A stretch of 64,000 bases of DNA from Streptacidiphilus sp. 4-A2 (GCA_014284505.1 JAAFYY010000001.1:186001-250000); one strand, 5' to 3'. Counted from the stretch's first letter, positions 48,817-58,953 are shown. Notes: generated by a model from the sequence alone, not told the origin. Translations and numbers: made by a program.

Positions 48817-49775
48817 ATGAACCAGCCACGTCACGCAGCCGACACCGTCGGCGCGCCCACTCCTGTCCTCTCGGTGAGTCCGGTGGTCCTGCCGGCCCCC
48901 GGGCGGGCCGTGGACCTGCACCTGCGGGTTTCCGCCCCCGTGACCGGGAGCGACCTGCCGGTCATCCTGCTCTCGCACGGCCAAGGCCACTCGAACCACC
49001 TTTCCTCACTGAACGGTTATGCCCCGCTCGCCAACTTCTGGGCAGCGCAGGGCTTCGTCGTGATCCAGCCCACCCACCTGAGCTCCAGCACCCTGCACCT
49101 GGACCCCGACACCCCCGGGCGCCGCTGTTCTGGCGGTCGCGAGCCGAGGACATGTCACGCATCCTCGACCGGCTCGACGCGGTCGAAGCCGCCGTCCCGC
49201 AGCTCGCCGGACGCCTGGACCCGAGCAAGGTCGCCGTGGCCGGGCACTCCATGGGCGGCCATACCGCGAGCCTGCTGCTGGGCGCCCGGCTCACCGACCC
49301 TCACGACGGAACGGAAGTGAACCTGGCCGAACCCCGGATCACGGCCGGCCTGCTGCTGGCCGCCCCGGGCCGGGGCGGCGACGCCGTCACCGAGTTCGTG
49401 GCCGAGAACTATCCCTTCTTCCTGAGCATGGACTTCTCCGCGATGACGACACCCGCGCTGGTGGTCGCCGGCGACAAGGACGCCTCCGCCCATCTGACGG
49501 TCAGGGGTGCGCAGTGGCACACCGACCCGTACACCCTCTCCCCCGGCCGCAAAACCCTGCTCACTCTGTTCGGCGCGGAGCACGGGCTCGGCGGGATCTC
49601 CGGCTACGACGTCGCCGAGACCACGGACGAGAGCCCCCGGCGGGTGGCGGCTGTCCAGCAGCTCACCTGGGCCTACCTCCGCTCCGAGCTCTACCCCGGG
49701 GATCCCGCCTGGCAGGCGGCATGTGACGCACTGGCGGCCGGCCCCGACCCACTCGGACGAATCGAATCCAAGTAG
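48817..49775 (+). CDS. Alpha/beta hydrolase (chlorophyllase/dienelactone-type), one frameshift
   Basis: ATG 48817 follows GAAAGGGA. About 319 residues. The oxyanion segment is VILLSHGQGHSNHLSSLNGY; after a lost base near 49120 the nucleophile motif is VAVAGHSMGGHTASLLLG (GHSMGG), with Asp in VVAGDKDASAH and His in GAEHGLGGISGY. It has no signal peptide. The substrate is unknown, perhaps an ester or lactone handled with the upstream aldo-keto reductase. Confidence 0.88.
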
Positions 49776-49805
49776 GCCGAGCCGTGACCGGACCTCAGTT
49801 CCCGG

Positions 49806-50896
49806 CTATCGGAGGACAAGCAGTTTGGTCCCCGGCACCAACTTCCGGTTGACGGAGGTCGACTGGACGAACACGGTGTACGACGCGTTGTCGCCAGGCT
49901 TCACCGTGACCTCCGACTCCGGCAGGCCGAGAAGCCGGCGGGCCGACGGGCCCGAGAACACCCTGCCCGTCATCCGGCCGGTGGCCGGGTCCTTCTCCGC
50001 CACGGCGAGTTGCTTGTTGCCCTGGATCTTCTCGCGCTTGGACAGCTCGTAGAAGGCGCAGCCGGTGGTGTACGCGTGCCCGGCGCTGGTGACAAAGTCG
50101 CGTATCTGCGTCTGCTCGTCGACCGGGATCAGGATGTACTTGCCGGTGTCCAGAGGATCGAGTTCGGCCTTCACCTCGGCAGTGCTCAGATCCTGGCCCA
50201 TGGCAAACAGGTTCCTGGTGCCGCGCACGCCCCGTTCGCGGCCCCGCAGGAAGCTCGTGGCAGCCGATTTGACGGTACCGATGGCCTCCTCGACTCCCTG
50301 GTTGGAGTCGGCATCCCAGATGGCGATGTTGCCTGCCGGGAAGCCGTACTCCTGAGCGGTGCGCTTGGCCAGGGAGTTCGGGACCAGGATCGCCGAGGTC
50401 CAGTGGTCGGGGAGGTTGTCCATGGCGCCCTGGATGCGGCCGAGCCACATCTTCAGGACGGCGGCGCCCTTGCTGCCGCCCATACGGGTGTGCATCTGGC
50501 CGGTCTCCGAGAAACCCGAGGCGTTCTCCTCGCCGTCGGTGACGACGACCTGAAGGAAGGAGTGCTCCCGTACCCTCCCAGATGTTCTTTCAGGTCGTCC
50601 ACGGACTTCACAGCCGCCTCGATCAGCGCCGTCGCACCGTTGTTGACCTCGTAAAGGCCCCGCAGCGACGGCAGGTGCTTGACGTCCATGTCCCAGACCA
50701 GGTTGTGCACTTCGTGATCGAAAGCGTAGAGGCTGATGCGGGTCTCGTGACCGAGCCGGTCGGACTCCTCCTGGAGGCCCTTCACGAACTCGTCCACCAC
50801 GCGAACAAGCTGCGCCTCGTGCTTGCGCATCGAGCCGGACTTGTCGACCACCAGCGAGACGTGGTTGACCTTGTGCTTGATCCTGTTCGCAGACAT
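49806..50896 (-). CDS. VWA-domain protein
   Basis: ATG 50896 starts a ~363-residue protein. The MIDAS motif DKSGSM is at about residues 18-23 within HVSLVVDKSGSMRKHEAQLV, followed by the conserved Thr (NNGATALIEAAV) and, after one lost base near 50577, the acidic VVTDGEENAS. The rest includes WTSAILVPNSLAKRTAQEYG and a C-terminal domain (TGRVFSGPSARRLLGLPESE) of unknown type. There is no signal peptide. VWA proteins of this soluble kind often act as metal-dependent adaptors. It is divergent from the LanC-like gene, 200 bases away. Confidence 0.85.
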
Positions 50897-51097
50897 GGTT
50901 CCGCCCCTTTTCCAACGCTCTTCCGGCGCCTTTCCGGCGTCCCCTCCAACGTTGCTCCCACACTACGAGGCGGCACTGACAATGCGCTCCGACCTGGGGT
51001 TTCCTGGGTTCTGACCACCCGCCGGGCCTGTTCCGGCGGGCCTGCCCAGCCGGTCCCTGGCGGCCCCCGCGCGCACCGGCATGCCATCCTTGATGCC

Positions 51098-52351
51098 GTG
51101 GGAACGACACAGCGGGATGATGTCGAAGCTTTGGCGGCAAGGGCCCTCAACTGGCTCCTCGGAACCTCACGCGGCACCCCCGACGGGGGCCTGACCTGGA
51201 GCACCAGGCCGAGCGATGACGAGCTCAACCCCACCCTCTACAGCGGCACCTCCGGCATCGTGCTGGCTCTGCTGGAGGGGCACGGGCACTTTCTCGACGA
51301 CCGTTACGGCGATGCCGCCTTGCAGGGCGCCCGCAGCATCGCCACCGCCGTCGGGGATTGGGAGTACAGCTCCCTGTACTTCGGTCTGGCCGGGATGGCT
51401 GTCGCGTTGCGTGCCGTCCACGACGTGCTGGGAGACACCGCCGCCGGCGCTGCCGCGGACCGCGCGTTGGACCGCGCGCGTTGCCAGTTCGACGGGACGC
51501 GCTGGGGCCCGCAGTTCGAACTGCTCGGCGGCAATGCCGGCATCGCGCTGGGCGCGCTGGCCGCCGACGACGTCGAGCTGGCCCTGCTCGCGGTCGCACC
51601 CTACCTGCGCACCGCGGAAGCGACCCCGGCCGGCGTCCAGTGGGAAACGCGCACCGGACGGGCGACGCGGCAGCACCACATCTCGCACGGCACACTGGGC
51701 ATCGTGCACGCCCTGGCTTCCGTCGGCCGGGCGGCGAACCGCCCGGAGCTGACCGACCTTGCGGCAGCCGGCGCCTCGGATGTCGTGGCCCGCAACGAAG
51801 CCGGCCCGGACGGATTCCTGGTGCCCCATTCCGATCCACAGGACCAGCCCGAGCGCATCGAACGGTACAGCTACGGCTGGTGCCAGGGGCCGGCCGGTGA
51901 CGCCCAGGTCTTCCGGCTGCTCCGTGATGTCCTCGGCGACCCGGTGTGGTCGGCCCTCGCCGACCAGTGCTGGCACACCGTCACCCGCTCCGGCCTGCCA
52001 CAACGGCTACGGCCCGGCTTCTGGGACAACAGCGGCCGCTGCTGCGGGACAGCGGGAGTACTGGCGCTGGCATGTGACCGGCACGTCGAGAAGCGTGACG
52101 GACTCCTGTTCGCCGACGTCCTCGTCGCGGACATCATCTCCCGGGCAACGGTGGACGCCGACGGCGCACGCTGGTCCAACGTCGAACACCGGACCACCCC
52201 GAGCGCGCTCGAACCGCTGACCGGATGGGCGATGGGCAATGCGGGCATCATTCGCGAGCTGCTCCGGTTCGCCCGCGCCGGCACGGACCGCAGTCCGGCT
52301 TACGCGGTCACCTGGCCCGACCACCCGGCCGCATGTCCGCCTCTGAACTGA
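51098..52351 (+). CDS. LanC-like cyclase (lanthionine synthetase C family) with Cys-Cys-Cys zinc site
   Basis: About 417 residues from GTG 51098 (start uncertain; no clear ribosome site). LanC alpha-toroid repeats are visible: YSGTSGIVLALLEG, YFGLAGMAVAL, LGGNAGIALG, SHGTLGIVHAL (conserved catalytic-type His197), YGWCQGPAGDAQVF (Cys262), GRCCGTAGVLAL (Cys315, Cys316) and WAMGNAGIIREL. In usual LanC and LanCL proteins the last ligand is His (CHG); here it is Cys, as in ProcM-type LanM enzymes. No dehydratase gene adjoins it. It could act on a peptide encoded elsewhere, or be part of the operon that begins 600 bases downstream on the same strand. Confidence 0.87.
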   Translation: MGTTQRDDVEALAARALNWLLGTSRGTPDGGLTWSTRPSDDELNPTLYSGTSGIVLALLEGHGHFLDDRYGDAALQGARSIATAVGDWEYSSLYFGLAGMAVALRAVHDVLGDTAAGAAADRALDRARCQFDGTRWGPQFELLGGNAGIALGALAADDVELALLAVAPYLRTAEATPAGVQWETRTGRATRQHHISHGTLGIVHALASVGRAANRPELTDLAAAGASDVVARNEAGPDGFLVPHSDPQDQPERIERYSYGWCQGPAGDAQVFRLLRDVLGDPVWSALADQCWHTVTRSGLPQRLRPGFWDNSGRCCGTAGVLALACDRHVEKRDGLLFADVLVADIISRATVDADGARWSNVEHRTTPSALEPLTGWAMGNAGIIRELLRFARAGTDRSPAYAVTWPDHPAACPPLN

Positions 52352-52963
52352 CGGATGATCATAACAGGCCCTGGGAAACCGACTTGGTTCTTGCCGACGG
52401 TGTGGATCGCCCTTCGGGGCAGGCCGGCTGGGCGCGTCGGCGATCGGGAGATCCGCGAGAACCGGGCCAACGCGGCGGGGGCGCCCAGTGGACGACGCGG
52501 CGGGATGATGATGTCATGGACGTGACATATTTAACCCAGGGCGCAGCAGGCGAACGGCGCCAGGCATCCGGGCTTGTAGTCGGACCACAACCGTTCCGCA
52601 ACCTGTATTTCAGCCGGATGCCAGCCAGTTGTCAGCCGGTTGCCCCTGGTGCTCCTGATGCGCGACCTGCACCGGAGCCCGCCGGTTTTGTCCGCCAGGA
52701 CCATAAATGAGACGCGTATTCGATCTTCACCGGGCGCGGATCACCGGCATTCCGTCTCATTGACGACATTGGGCCGAAGCACCCCCTTTCATCCTGGAAT
52801 TCCACGCCGAACGCGCCTCGTATTCCCGCTCCCGAGTGGCCGGTAGTGGCGCTGCCGTGCCCAAGATGGCCGACCTAGGCTGTGCCCACCCCGCCAGTCG
52901 ATGGGGGCAAAAGATTCCCTCCCATGGCTTCACAAGCCTTTCACATGGAGCGAGGTGATCCGC
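52352..52963. other. Intergenic region between the LanC-like gene and the ThiF operon
   Basis: About 610 bases, less GC-rich than its surroundings. It holds a 9-bp inverted repeat AATGAGACG (52706-52714) / CGTCTCATT (52753-52761), and a promoter candidate listed separately. Just before the peptide ribosome site is a small dyad GGCTT-CAC-AAGCC at 52926-52938. No convincing coding frame was seen. Confidence 0.45.
52876..52881 (+). promoter_or_regulatory. Candidate -10 element of the peptide-ThiF operon
   Basis: TAGGCT matches the streptomycete TAGRRT-type -10 well. It would give a leader of about 75-80 bases before the peptide ATG. No good -35 was found at the standard spacing. Confidence 0.3.
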
Positions 52964-53014
52964 ATGAAGATCCGTAAGGTTGCCGTTGCCAAGGCCAGCT
53001 CCGCGGCACGCTGA
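52964..53014 (+). CDS. Short peptide gene, candidate RiPP precursor (16 residues)
   Basis: ATG 52964 has GAGCGAGGTG upstream and encodes MKIRKVAVAKASSAAR before a TGA. It is too short for normal gene calling. Five of 16 residues are Lys or Arg, with no Cys, Asp, Glu or Asn. The gene stands directly before a perfect hairpin and a ThiF-type enzyme gene on the same strand, the arrangement of mccA-hairpin-mccB in microcin C operons, where the precursor has only seven residues. Because this assembly loses single bases often, a longer product in another frame cannot be excluded. The role as substrate of the ThiF enzyme is inferred. Confidence 0.55.
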   Translation: MKIRKVAVAKASSAAR

Positions 53015-53050
53015 ATGAGTTAGGTTGCGGCCCCAGGCGGGTCCAGCCCC

Positions 53051-53082
53051 CAGGGCCCATCCGCAGCAGCGGATGGGCCCTG
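53051..53082 (+). terminator. Attenuator-like hairpin between peptide and ThiF genes
   Basis: CAGGGCCCATCCGC and its exact complement form a 14-bp stem around the loop AGCA, 36 bases after the peptide stop and 40 bases before the ThiF ATG. In such operons a hairpin here would raise precursor mRNA over enzyme mRNA. Confidence 0.8.
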
Positions 53083-53122
53083 CCTGCACAAGGAACCCGG
53101 TGCTCACGAGGGGAATGAAGAA

Positions 53123-54287
53123 ATGCAAAACACCCGCCTGCCGATTCTTCCCAAAGTCCGGCCGATCACGACGTGATGTACCTGGCGGGTCGCATCCGCA
53201 TGGGTTCCGGGCCGGCCTACGCCAGCGAGATCGAGGACCCGGACGGCCGCTGGGCCCCCCTGGTGCGCCTGCTCGACGGCACTCGAAACCTCGCTGAACT
53301 GGAACGTGAGCTTGCCGACCGGCTCACCGCCGAAGAGGTGGCCGAGGGGTGGCGACACTGCACGAGGCAGGCTTCCTGGAGGACGCCGCCGCGCCGCACC
53401 CGGCCGAGCTCTCCGAGAACGACCTGCGCCGCTACTCCCCGAACCTGAATTTCTTCAGGACCCGCGCGGCTGCCGACGAGGACTTCTACGCACCGCAGGT
53501 CAGACTGAAGCAGACCCGTGTCGTCGTCTTCGGAATGGGCGGAATCGGGACGAACGTCTGCATGGCGCTCGCCGAACTCGGTATCGGCAGTGTCACCGGC
53601 GTGGATTTCGACAGGGTCGACCTGAGTAATCTCAACCGCCAGGTGCTGTACTCGACGCCGGCCGTCGGGCGGCTCAAGGTCGAGGTGGCCGCCGAACGCA
53701 TGCGGGAATTCAATCCCGATATCGAGTTCACCGCGGTGGAACGCCGGCTGGAATCCCTGAAGGACGTCGAGGAGATCCTGGACGAAGCCGAACCCGATTT
53801 CGTCTTCTGCCTCGCCGACAGGCCCAACGGCTGGATCGACTTCTGGATCAACGAAGGCTGCCTGCGCCGCGGCATCCCCTACACCGCAGGCAGCGTCAGC
53901 TCCCACGTCGGGACTGCCTACAGCGTCCTGCCCGGGGAAGGCCCCTGCTACCGCTGCATCGTGGAGGGCGAGAACGCCCAGCACCCGGAGTTCCAGGAGC
54001 TGCTGGACTACGTCCGGATCCACGATCTCAACTCCAGCAACGGCGCGTTGGGGCCGGCCTGCATGTTCCTGGCCTACTTCCTCTCCTACGAAATGCTCCG
54101 CCACCAACTTGGCCTTGGCCCCATGCTCACCTCGCACAAGCTGCTAGAAATAGACTTTGTGACGTTTACTCAGCAATGGCACGACACCACACGTCGTCCC
54201 GACTGCCCGGTGTGCGCGGATGTCTCCCCGCGGGATTCCGCACCAGCGACGGACCGATACTCCCCCGGGGTCGGGGCCGATGACTGA
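53123..54287 (+). CDS. ThiF/E1-type adenylating enzyme with N-terminal winged-helix-like (RRE-like) domain
   Basis: ATG 53123 follows GAGGGG. Lost bases near 53158 and 53350 are evident; adding two gives 388 residues. Residues 1-95 (DHDVMYLAGRIRMG, WAPLVRLLDGTRNLAELERE, EEVAEGVATLHEAGFLED) resemble the PqqD-like or cyclodehydratase N-terminal domain that binds leader peptides. The E1 domain has GMGGIGTN (139-146), DFDRVDLSNLNRQ (163-175, with the Arg that contacts ATP) and two zinc pairs, CYRC (277-280) and CPVC (363-366). Such enzymes adenylate a carboxylate: MccB acts on the microcin C peptide, PaaA on pantocin. No catalytic Cys of ubiquitin E1s is obvious. Its stop overlaps the next gene by 8 bases. 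Confidence 0.88.
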
Positions 54288-55552
54288 ACCGCTGGTCCGC
54301 CCCGAGGTGTCCTCGGGGCCGCTCCGCCGCAACCACCTCTACCAGGCGATGTTCTGGTCGCAGACCTGCACGGACTTCGCCGAACAACTGGTGCTCGTAT
54401 CGATCACCTGGGCCGCGCTGCACACCTTCGGCGGCGGGACACTCGGGCTGATCCTGGCGACCTGGGCAGTCCCACGCGGTCTGCTGCTGCTGTTCGGCGG
54501 CGTCCTGGTGGACCGCAGCGACCGGCGGTTCCTGGCCATCGCGGTGGGTGTGCTGCTGGCACTGCTCAACCTGGCGGCCTCCTCGATCACCCACCACAAG
54601 GACTTGTGGATGTGGTTGCTGCTCGCCGCGGCCCTGGGCGTCCTGGACGCGGTACGGCTGCCGGTGGGATCCGCCGTACTGCCGCTCCTGGTCGACCGGG
54701 ACCGGCTGGTGCAGGCAAACCGCTGGGTGAGCCTGCGCGAGTGGGCCGCGATGACCGCCGGTCCGGCACTGGGCGGCGTGCTGGTCGCGGCGCGCTGGGC
54801 GCCTCGAACGCGCTGCTGGTCGGGGCCTGCATGTACTTCGCCAGCAGCGTGCTGATGTTCCTGCTGCGAAGCTGAGCCGGCCGCAGGACGAGGAACGCCA
54901 GCCGATCCTCAAGGAGTTGGGCGGCGGCCTGGCCTTCGTGCTGAACCACCCGCGGCTTCGGGTACTGCTGCCGGTGTTCGCGCTGGCCAACCTGTTCATC
55001 CTGGGGCTTATCGGTGTCGCCATCCCGCTGATGGCGAAGAACATCCTCAAGGCCGGCCCGCAGGGCCTGGGCTTCCTGGGCGCGGCCTTCGGCGCGGGAC
55101 TGGTGCTGGGCACGCTGCTGTGCAACCGGCTGCCCAGCTCGTGGCAGTCCTCGCAGAAGGCCATCTTCGCTCTGTTCATGCTCAGCGACGCCCTGCTGGC
55201 CACCGTCGGCCTCGCCCGCGACCTGCCCCTGGCCGTGCTGGCCTACTGCGGCAGCGGCCTGGCCGCAGGACCGGCGGCCACCTACTACCGCACGCTGCTC
55301 CAGACCATCCCGCCCGAGCAGTACCTCGGGCGGGTCAACAGCATTGCCCGCGCCACCTCGTTCGGGCTGGAACCCGCCTCGGTCGCCGGAGTCGGCGCTC
55401 TGTCCTCCCGGGTCTCCGCCGCCACGCTGCTGCTGGTCGGGGGCTGCGCGGCGGTGCTGGCCGACCTCACCGGCTTCGGGCTCAGCCACCGCACATCCGC
55501 GAACGCCCAAGGGGAACCGACGGCGCAGGCAGAACCGGTCAGCGCCGGATGA
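54280..55552 (+). CDS. MFS exporter (EntS/MFS_3-like), two frameshifts
   Basis: ATG 54280 overlaps the ThiF stop. The protein has about 424 residues and 10-12 helices. The N-terminal half includes NHLYQAMFWSQTCTDFAEQL, RGLLLLFGGVLVDRSDRRFL (the MFS motif A-like GxLvDRxdRR loop) and NRWVSLREWAAMTAGPALGG. After frame changes near 54798 and 54870 the second half reads LLPVFALANLFILGLIGVAI through YYRTLLQTIPPEQYLGRVNS, a pattern of the MFS_3 family that includes siderophore and peptide exporters. It probably exports the product of this operon or gives self-protection. Its stop overlaps the peptidase start (ATGA). Confidence 0.87.
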
Positions 55553-57719
55553 CCACCGACGACGCCGACGGCACCGACGACGCGGGCTCCTCGGACGACA
55601 GCGGCCAGGAGGCACTGGCCCGCGAGGCCGCCGCCTGGGCAGCGCACGCGGCGCCGCTGCGGGCCCTGCACCGGCAACTGCGCGCGGAGTTCCGGGCGCA
55701 GACCCCGCCACCGGGCTGGTGCCGCTGCTGGTGCTGACGGCCGACGGGCACCCGCACATCCTCGCCACTCCACCGGGGGCGCTGTTCCCCCAACTGCTCA
55801 GGCGGCGGCAGACGGAGGGCGGCGAACCGCAGTGGGAGTGCCTGCTCGACTTCGCCGCCGAGGCCGCAGCCGCCGATACCGGCACCGCTGAGACCGCACC
55901 GCTGACACCGCCACCGCCGAGACCGGAGCCGCAGAGGCCGACACCGCCGAAAGCGACCTGGAGCAGGGCGAGTTCATCCTGGGCGACATCGTGCTGGATC
56001 CGGCCGGGGTCTACCTGGCCTACACCGTGGACCCCACCGGCGCCGATGTGTTCGACGTGCGGGTGCACGACCTGGCCTCCGGCACCACCCGGGTGCTGGC
56101 CGAGTCCGCCGCCCCCTCCCTGGCCTGGGACAGCCTGCATGCCCGACTTCTCCATCTGGCCCTCGACGACAACCGAACCCCGGTCCGGCTGCTCTCACTG
56201 GACCCGTCGACCGGCGCACACCGCGAGCTGATGCCGCTGGAAGCCACCGGCGAGTACCTCGAACTCTCCACCGGATCGGACGGACAACACGTGCTGCTCG
56301 CACGCGAGTTGCACTCACGCCGGAGCGTCTGGCTGCTGGACGCCGAAGCGGGCCGGCTGGAGCCGGTGCTGCCGGCGCGCGAGGGCCGCCAAGTGCGGGC
56401 GGACAGTGCGCGCCGGGCGCTGCGCCGCCATCGTCCGCGACGAACAGGCCCGCGACACCCTGCTGTTCACCACCCGCCTGGGCGGCCTGCCGGTCCCGCA
56501 GACCGACTGGGCCACGCTCTACCGGGCCGGGCCGGGCGAGCATCTGGAGGACCTGGTCCTGTCCGACCGCCACCTCCTGGTGGTGGTCCGCCAGGGAGGC
56601 GGCCAGCGCCTGCTGCGCTTCGAGACCGATGCGGCCACCAGTACCGGGCCCGCGCAGGTCACCTTCACCGAAGCCCCCGCGCCGCCCGAATCCCCCGCGC
56701 CACCGGAAGCGCTGCTCTCCGCGGTCCAGCTCGTCCCCGGAGTACGGCCGGCCGGCGCCGCAGTGGAGATCGTCAGGGCCGGGTGGACCGCCCCTTCGCG
56801 CTGGTACGGCCTGGACGAAGGCACCCTGACCGCCGTTCCCCACACCACCCCCCACGGCACCCGCCGCCTGCCCGGCGTCGACGTCCTGGTCCTCCAGGCG
56901 ACGTCGGCGGACGGCACACTCGTCCCACTGACCCTGCTGCGGCCCACGGGGCACAGCGGCCCCCTGCCCACGGTCCTGTACGCCTACGGCGCCTACGGGC
57001 TGCCGGTCGACCCCGAGTACTCGGTCTTCCGCCCGTCGCTGTTCCGCCGGGGCGTGGCTTTCGCCGTCGCCCACATCCGCGGTGGCGGCGAGCTGGGCCC
57101 GGCATGGCACCAGGCCGGGCGGGGCCCCGGCAAACTGCGGGCCGTCGAGGACTACCTGGCCTGCGCCCGGCTGCTGACCGCGTCCGGCCGGGCCGCACCA
57201 GGAGCCCTGGTCGCCAGAGCGCGCAGCGCCGGAGCCGCGGTGGTCGGCGCGGCAGTCAACCGGGACCCGGGGCTGTTCCGCGCGGGAGTGCTGGAAGTCC
57301 CCTTCGTGGACTGCCTGGCCACACTGCTCCAACCGGACGATCCACTCGCCGCGCTGGAATGGGACGAGTGGGGCAACCCGATCGAGGACCCCGCCGCACG
57401 GGCTGCCCTGGCCGCGCTGTCACCGGTCGACAACGTCGCCCCGGGCAGGTACCCGGCGCTGCTGCTCACCGGCGGCTCGGCGGACGTGCGGGTGCGCGCG
57501 ACGGAACCGCTGCGGCTCGCCGCGCGGATCCGCCGGGTCACCACCAGCGGCCGGCCGGTACTCGTACGCATCGACGGCACCGGTCACCTGGGCCACTCGG
57601 ACGCCGACGACGACCTGGCGGACGAGGCCGACGTGCTCGCCTTCATCCTGCACGAGACCCAGGCCGTCGACGCCGAACAGCGACAGCCGCCCCGGGAACC
57701 CGGACAGCGCGAAGCATGA
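55549..57719 (+). CDS. S9A-family (prolyl oligopeptidase/oligopeptidase B-like) serine peptidase, frameshifted
   Basis: ATG 55549 overlaps the exporter stop. About 720 residues. An N-terminal beta-propeller (GDIVLDPAGVYLAYTVDPTG; DVFDVRVHDLASG; LLSLDPSTG) precedes the peptidase domain: LPTVLYAYGAYGLPVDPEYS, FAVAHIRGGGELGPAWHQAG, nucleophile region VARARSAGAAVVGAAVN, acid region LLLTGGSADVRV and His in GTGHLGHSD. The triad Ser/Asp/His is present, though the usual GRSAGG box reads ARSAGA. Frames change near 55718, 55960 and 56415. Such peptidases cut short peptides after Pro or basic residues; here it could trim the Lys/Arg-rich precursor or degrade the product for immunity. Confidence 0.85.
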
Positions 57720-57760
57720 CCAACCGGCAGCAGCGGGAACCTGAGCAGAAAGGTGAACTG

Positions 57761-58953
57761 ATGTCAGCCCAGCTGAGGATCCTGGCGGTCGGGGACGTGT
57801 TCGTGGACCGCGCCGCCCCGGCCGCGGACTTCTCCGCCCTGGCCGAACTGCTGGCGACCGGGGACCTGGTCTTCGGCAACTGCGAGGGCGCCTACTCGGC
57901 CTCCGCCGACCGCGCCCCGCAGGCACGCGGTCCGCAGGTCGCGGCGGTCGAAAACGCGGCGGCGCTGGGGACGCTGGGCTTCGACGTGATGTCGCTGTCC
58001 AACAACCACAGCGTCGACGGCGGCCACCAGGGACTCCGGCAGACCGTCGACGCGCTGCGGGCCCAGGGGGTGCTGCCGGTCGGCGCCGGGATGAACCTCG
58101 CCGAGGCGCTGGAGCCGGCCGTGCTGAAGCGCGAGGGCCTGACCGTCGCCTTCGTGGCCCTGTCCACGGTCTTCCCGGCGGCTACGAGGCCCGCGCGGGC
58201 GTGCCCGGCATCGCGACCCTGCGTGCGCACACCTTCTACATCAACCCCGATGCCTCGTACTGGAATCCGGGCTGCGCACCACTGATCGTCACCGCGGTGG
58301 ACGAGAACGAGTCCGCCCAGGCCGAGGAGGCCGTCAGGCGCGCCGCCGCGCTCGCGGACATCACCGTGGCCAGTGTGCACTGGGGCGATCCCTTCCGGCC
58401 CTATGTCCTGACCGACTGCGAGCCCCAGGTCGCGCAGCTCCTGGTGGACGCCGGGGCCGACATCGTCCTCGGGCACCATCAGCATCTGCTGCGCGGCACC
58501 GGATTCCTGAACGGGCGGCCCGTCTTCTACGGTCTCGGCAACATCGCCTGTGACCTGCCGAACCTCGCGGCCGACCTGCGCCGGGAGACCCCGGACCAGG
58601 ACCTCGACGACGAGGACGCCTGCGCAAGGGAGTTGGGACCTTACGGGATCTACCCGCGGGCCGGCTATCCGCTGCTGCCCTTCCACCCGACGCCCGCCGC
58701 ACCGTGGTGGCCCGCTGCGACGTCGGCGCCGACGGCGTCACCTCCCTCGGCCTCTACCCCTGCCGGATCACCCCCGACGGCGCCGTCGAGCCCCTGGCCT
58801 CACGGACGACCGCCATCAGGAGGACCTCACCCACATGCGGACCTGCCTGGACCACGTCCCTCCCCCGCGGACCTGTCCGTCACGCGGAGGACAACGGCTA
58901 CGCCTACTGGCAGCTCTCGCCGCCCGCGCCGAGACCGAGCCCGAGCCCGGTAG
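57761..58953 (+). CDS. CapA/PgsA-family protein (metallophosphatase-like), frameshifted end
   Basis: ATG 57761 has AAGGTG six bases upstream; ATG 57716, overlapping the peptidase stop as ATGA, is equally possible. CapA motifs: ILAVGDVFVDRA, FGNCEGAYS, VMSLSNNHSVDGG (NNHxxD), ASVHWGDPF and DIVLGHHQHLLRG (GxHxH). Frame changes occur near 58180, 58695 and after 58800, so the exact stop near 58953 is uncertain. CapA proteins act in poly-gamma-glutamate export or ligation and share a metal-dependent phosphatase-like fold. In this operon it might attach, cleave or transport a modified peptide; this is open. Confidence 0.8.

Noticed and set aside
52924..52977. An overlapping alternative peptide (MASQAFHMERGDPHEDP) from ATG 52924
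   Set aside because: No ribosome site precedes it, while the ATG at 52964 has one and points to the hairpin and ThiF gene; it remains only a weak alternative.
52964..53014. Calling the 16-residue peptide a microcin C, lanthipeptide or lasso precursor
   Set aside because: It has no C-terminal Asn, no Cys and no lasso or lanthipeptide enzymes beside it; only the gene order resembles microcin C.
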